DNA of 8,297 nucleotides from Alphaproteobacteria bacterium (GTDB taxonomy: Bacteria > Pseudomonadota > Alphaproteobacteria > Micavibrionales > UBA1664): positions 1-8,297 of the forward strand of contig JAGWXJ010000081.1 in NCBI GenBank assembly GCA_018969935.1, read 5' to 3'. This document shows positions 7,025 to 8,297 of this stretch, piece by piece. Position numbers and translations under genes: made by a program. Position 1 is the stretch's first letter, and every line of letters begins with the position of its first letter. Under the pieces are notes generated by a model that ran no database searches, was not told where the DNA came from, and worked only from the letters and a program-made list of their open reading frames with translations.

Positions 7025-7056
7025 CCGAGTCGTTGGTACGAGTTTTCGCGACTCGG
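7025..7056. repeat. 8-bp inverted repeat upstream of the fliF promoter
   Basis: CCGAGTCG (7025-7032) and CGACTCGG (7049-7056) form a perfect 8-bp dyad with a 16-nt spacer. TACGAG occurs inside the spacer (7037-7042) and again just after the dyad (7058-7063). No T-run follows on either strand, so it is not a terminator. The position about 40-70 bp upstream of the -35 suits an operator or activator site. Confidence 0.5.
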
Positions 7057-7085
7057 ATACGAGAGGATTGGACATCAATCAAAAA

Positions 7086-7099
7086 TTAATGTATGTTAA
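7086..7099 (+). promoter_or_regulatory. CtrA-like box (TTAA-N6-TTAA) at the fliF promoter
   Basis: TTAA (7086-7089) and TTAA (7096-7099) are separated by TGTATG, 6 bp rather than the canonical 7. The second half-site lies in the -35 hexamer of the promoter described separately, the arrangement expected for a CtrA-controlled class II flagellar promoter. The spacing deviation lowers confidence. Confidence 0.4.
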
Positions 7100-7124
7100 C
7101 AAGTGGGAGAATGCGTTATAAAAT
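7096..7124 (+). promoter_or_regulatory. Sigma70-type promoter for fliF
   Basis: TTAACA (7096-7101) and TAAAAT (7119-7124) each match five of six bases of the -35 and -10 consensus and are 17 bp apart. Transcription would start near 7131, leaving a leader of about 85 nt before the fliF ATG at 7215. This is the best promoter match noticed in the window. Confidence 0.6.
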
Positions 7125-7214
7125 ACTGTTTTTTCAGCAGTTTATGCACCGGTTCGCCCGCCATGGCCGCGCGGGCCGTGTATCCAATTCGCAAGTCAGG
7201 ATGGGAATAACCCC

Positions 7215-8297
7215 ATGAGCAGTTTTGTAGACACCCTTAAAAGTCTTGGCCCGGGCCGCTTGGCCGTACTGGGCGCCGTTTTCGTAGGGTTGCTGGTTTT
7301 CTTCGTATTCGTATCCGCACAGGTTTCAAAACCGAGCCTTACATTGCTTTACGGCAACTTGTCTTCGGTGGACTCCGCCTCCGTTGCCGCCAAACTCGAG
7401 GAAGTAAAAATCCCGTTCGAAGCCTCGCCCGATGGCTCGCAAATCCGCGTCCCCAATAACGAAATTGGCCGCGCCCGCATGCTCCTCGCACAGGAAGGCC
7501 TGCCGAATGGCGGCTCCATGGGTTACGAACTCTTCGACCAGAAATCGGGTTTCGGCACCACCGGCTTCGTCCAGAACATCAATCAGGTCCGCGCCTTGCA
7601 GGGCGAACTTGCGCGCACCATCGCAACCCTCGACCCGGTCGAATTTGCAAAGGTGCACCTCGTCCTCCCGCAGCGAGAGCTCTTCTCGCGCGAAGCACGC
7701 TCTGCCAGCGCCAGCGTCACCCTTAAACTCAAACCTACCGCCCGCCTCAGCCGCGAGCAAATTTACGGGATCCAGAACCTTGTGGCGAATGCCGTGCCCG
7801 ATCTGAAGGCTGACAAAGTGACCATCATCGACACCGATGCAAACATGCTTGCAGGGGGCACCGGCGATAGCGCCACGGGTGCCGTAGGCGGCATGAAGGC
7901 CGATGAAATGCGCCTCGCCTATGAAGAACGCATGAACGCCGCCATCGAGGATATGGTTGGCCGCATTGTCGGCTTCAACAAGGTCCGTGCACACGTTTCG
8001 GCCGACATGAACTTCGACCGCATCAGCACCAACTCTGAATCCTATGATCCCGAGGGCCAGGTCGTCCGTTCGACACAGACAGTAAGCGAAGACGCGACGG
8101 AGGCTGACAAAGCCAACGGCACTGTCAGCGTACAAAACAACGTGCCCGGCGGCACAGGCGCCAACGGCGCTGAAGACAGCACCACCAACAAAAGCAACCG
8201 CGCCGAAGAAACAACTAATTACGAAATCAGCAAAACAGTGCAAAACATTGTCCGCGAAACAGGCGAAGTGAAAAAGATATCGGTCGCAGTGCTTGTC
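7215..8297 (+). CDS. fliF: FliF, flagellar MS-ring protein (3'-partial)
   Basis: The frame is open from the ATG to the window end, giving the first 361 residues of a protein that normally has about 530-580. FliF forms the MS ring in the inner membrane, on which the C ring and the type III export gate are built. Residues 15-37 are the first membrane segment (VLGAVFVGLLVFFVFVSAQV within it). Residues about 43-215 are the YscJ/FliF-type periplasmic domain, with LLYGNLSSVDSASVAAKL (44-61), ARMLLAQEGLPNGGSMGYELFD (87-108), QVRALQGELARTI (124-136) and VHLVLPQRELFSRE (147-160), all strongly typical. Residues about 225-361 begin the FliF C-terminal periplasmic region, including the variable Gly/Asn/Ala-rich segment (about 300-330) and NYEISKTVQNIVRETGEVKK (335-354). 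The second membrane segment and the FliG-binding tail lie beyond the window. GGGA 8 nt upstream supports the start. It probably opens an operon of basal-body genes. Confidence 0.97.
   Translation, partial: MSSFVDTLKSLGPGRLAVLGAVFVGLLVFFVFVSAQVSKPSLTLLYGNLSSVDSASVAAKLEEVKIPFEASPDGSQIRVPNNEIGRARMLLAQEGLPNGGSMGYELFDQKSGFGTTGFVQNINQVRALQGELARTIATLDPVEFAKVHLVLPQRELFSREARSASASVTLKLKPTARLSREQIYGIQNLVANAVPDLKADKVTIIDTDANMLAGGTGDSATGAVGGMKADEMRLAYEERMNAAIEDMVGRIVGFNKVRAHVSADMNFDRISTNSESYDPEGQVVRSTQTVSEDATEADKANGTVSVQNNVPGGTGANGAEDSTTNKSNRAEETTNYEISKTVQNIVRETGEVKKISVAVLV

Larger units (their letters stand above)
6770..7214. other. Divergent intergenic regulatory region between the FlaG-like gene and fliF
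   Basis: This 445-bp stretch holds no supported gene. It is AT-rich near the FlaG-like gene and mixed closer to fliF. It contains, in order: a weak minus-strand promoter candidate (TTGTCA at 6836-6831, 16 bp, GAAAAT at 6814-6809); two copies of a 13-bp repeat (6844-6856 and 6913-6925); a 5-bp hairpin GGCAT-AAAA-ATGCC (6956-6969); an 8-bp dyad (7025-7056); a CtrA-like box and a sigma70-type promoter (7086-7124); and a GC-rich 6-bp hairpin GCCCGC/GCGGGC (7156-7161 with 7171-7176) in the probable fliF leader. The fliF Shine-Dalgarno is GGGA at 7203-7206, 8 nt before the ATG. A small ORF overlapping the fliF start is described under findings. Confidence 0.6.

Noticed and set aside
7326..8243. Long minus-strand open frame (305 codons) opposite fliF
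   Set aside because: The plus strand encodes a clear FliF across the whole stretch; the antisense frame is a by-product of its codon bias and its translation is Cys/His/Gly-rich with no recognisable domain.
1..8297. CRISPR array, tRNA, rRNA, insertion sequence or prophage signal
   Set aside because: No regularly spaced repeats, tRNA-like cloverleaf, transposase or integrase motifs, or att-like duplications were seen.

Overview
The window is a flagellar gene cluster from an alphaproteobacterium. The strongest taxonomic evidence is the tandem pair flbT-flaF directly downstream of a flagellin gene, a post-transcriptional flagellin control module characteristic of Alphaproteobacteria. Supporting evidence is a perfect CtrA-type box (TTAA-N7-TTAA) upstream of the flagellin gene and a near-match at the fliF promoter. 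The sequence alone does not settle genus or order.

Layout. Positions 1-3353 (+) carry the 3' part of a very large multidomain sugar-modification protein whose start lies outside the window: end of a SAM-methyltransferase-like domain, TPR repeats, a GT9-like glycosyltransferase domain and a polysaccharide pyruvyl transferase-like domain. A 128-bp gap with a CtrA box, a small leader hairpin and a strong ribosome binding site leads to a 586-residue flagellin (3482-5242, +), which ends in tandem stops and a strong intrinsic terminator. flbT (5402-5788) and flaF (5778-6236) follow as an overlapping pair. A convergent FlaG-like gene lies on the minus strand (6266-6769). A 445-bp divergent region (6770-7214) holds a good sigma70-type promoter, a CtrA-like box overlapping its -35, an 8-bp dyad and a 13-bp direct repeat. 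It leads into fliF (MS-ring protein, 7215 to the window end, 3'-truncated).

How the genes may work together (partly inference). FliF builds the membrane base on which the export apparatus assembles. The flagellin is the exported filament subunit. In Caulobacter FlbT and FlaF control flagellin mRNA stability and flagellin translation or secretion; FlaG proteins influence filament properties. The large transferase next to the flagellin gene is a candidate flagellin glycosylation or glycan-decorating enzyme. CtrA-type boxes at both the flagellin and fliF promoters suggest cell-cycle-linked transcription, with FlbT/FlaF adding post-transcriptional control.

The gene content is mostly recognisable. 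The most unusual items are the four-domain transferase beside the flagellin, the regulatory architecture (CtrA boxes, leader hairpin, repeats) and a possible coupled leader ORF before fliF.
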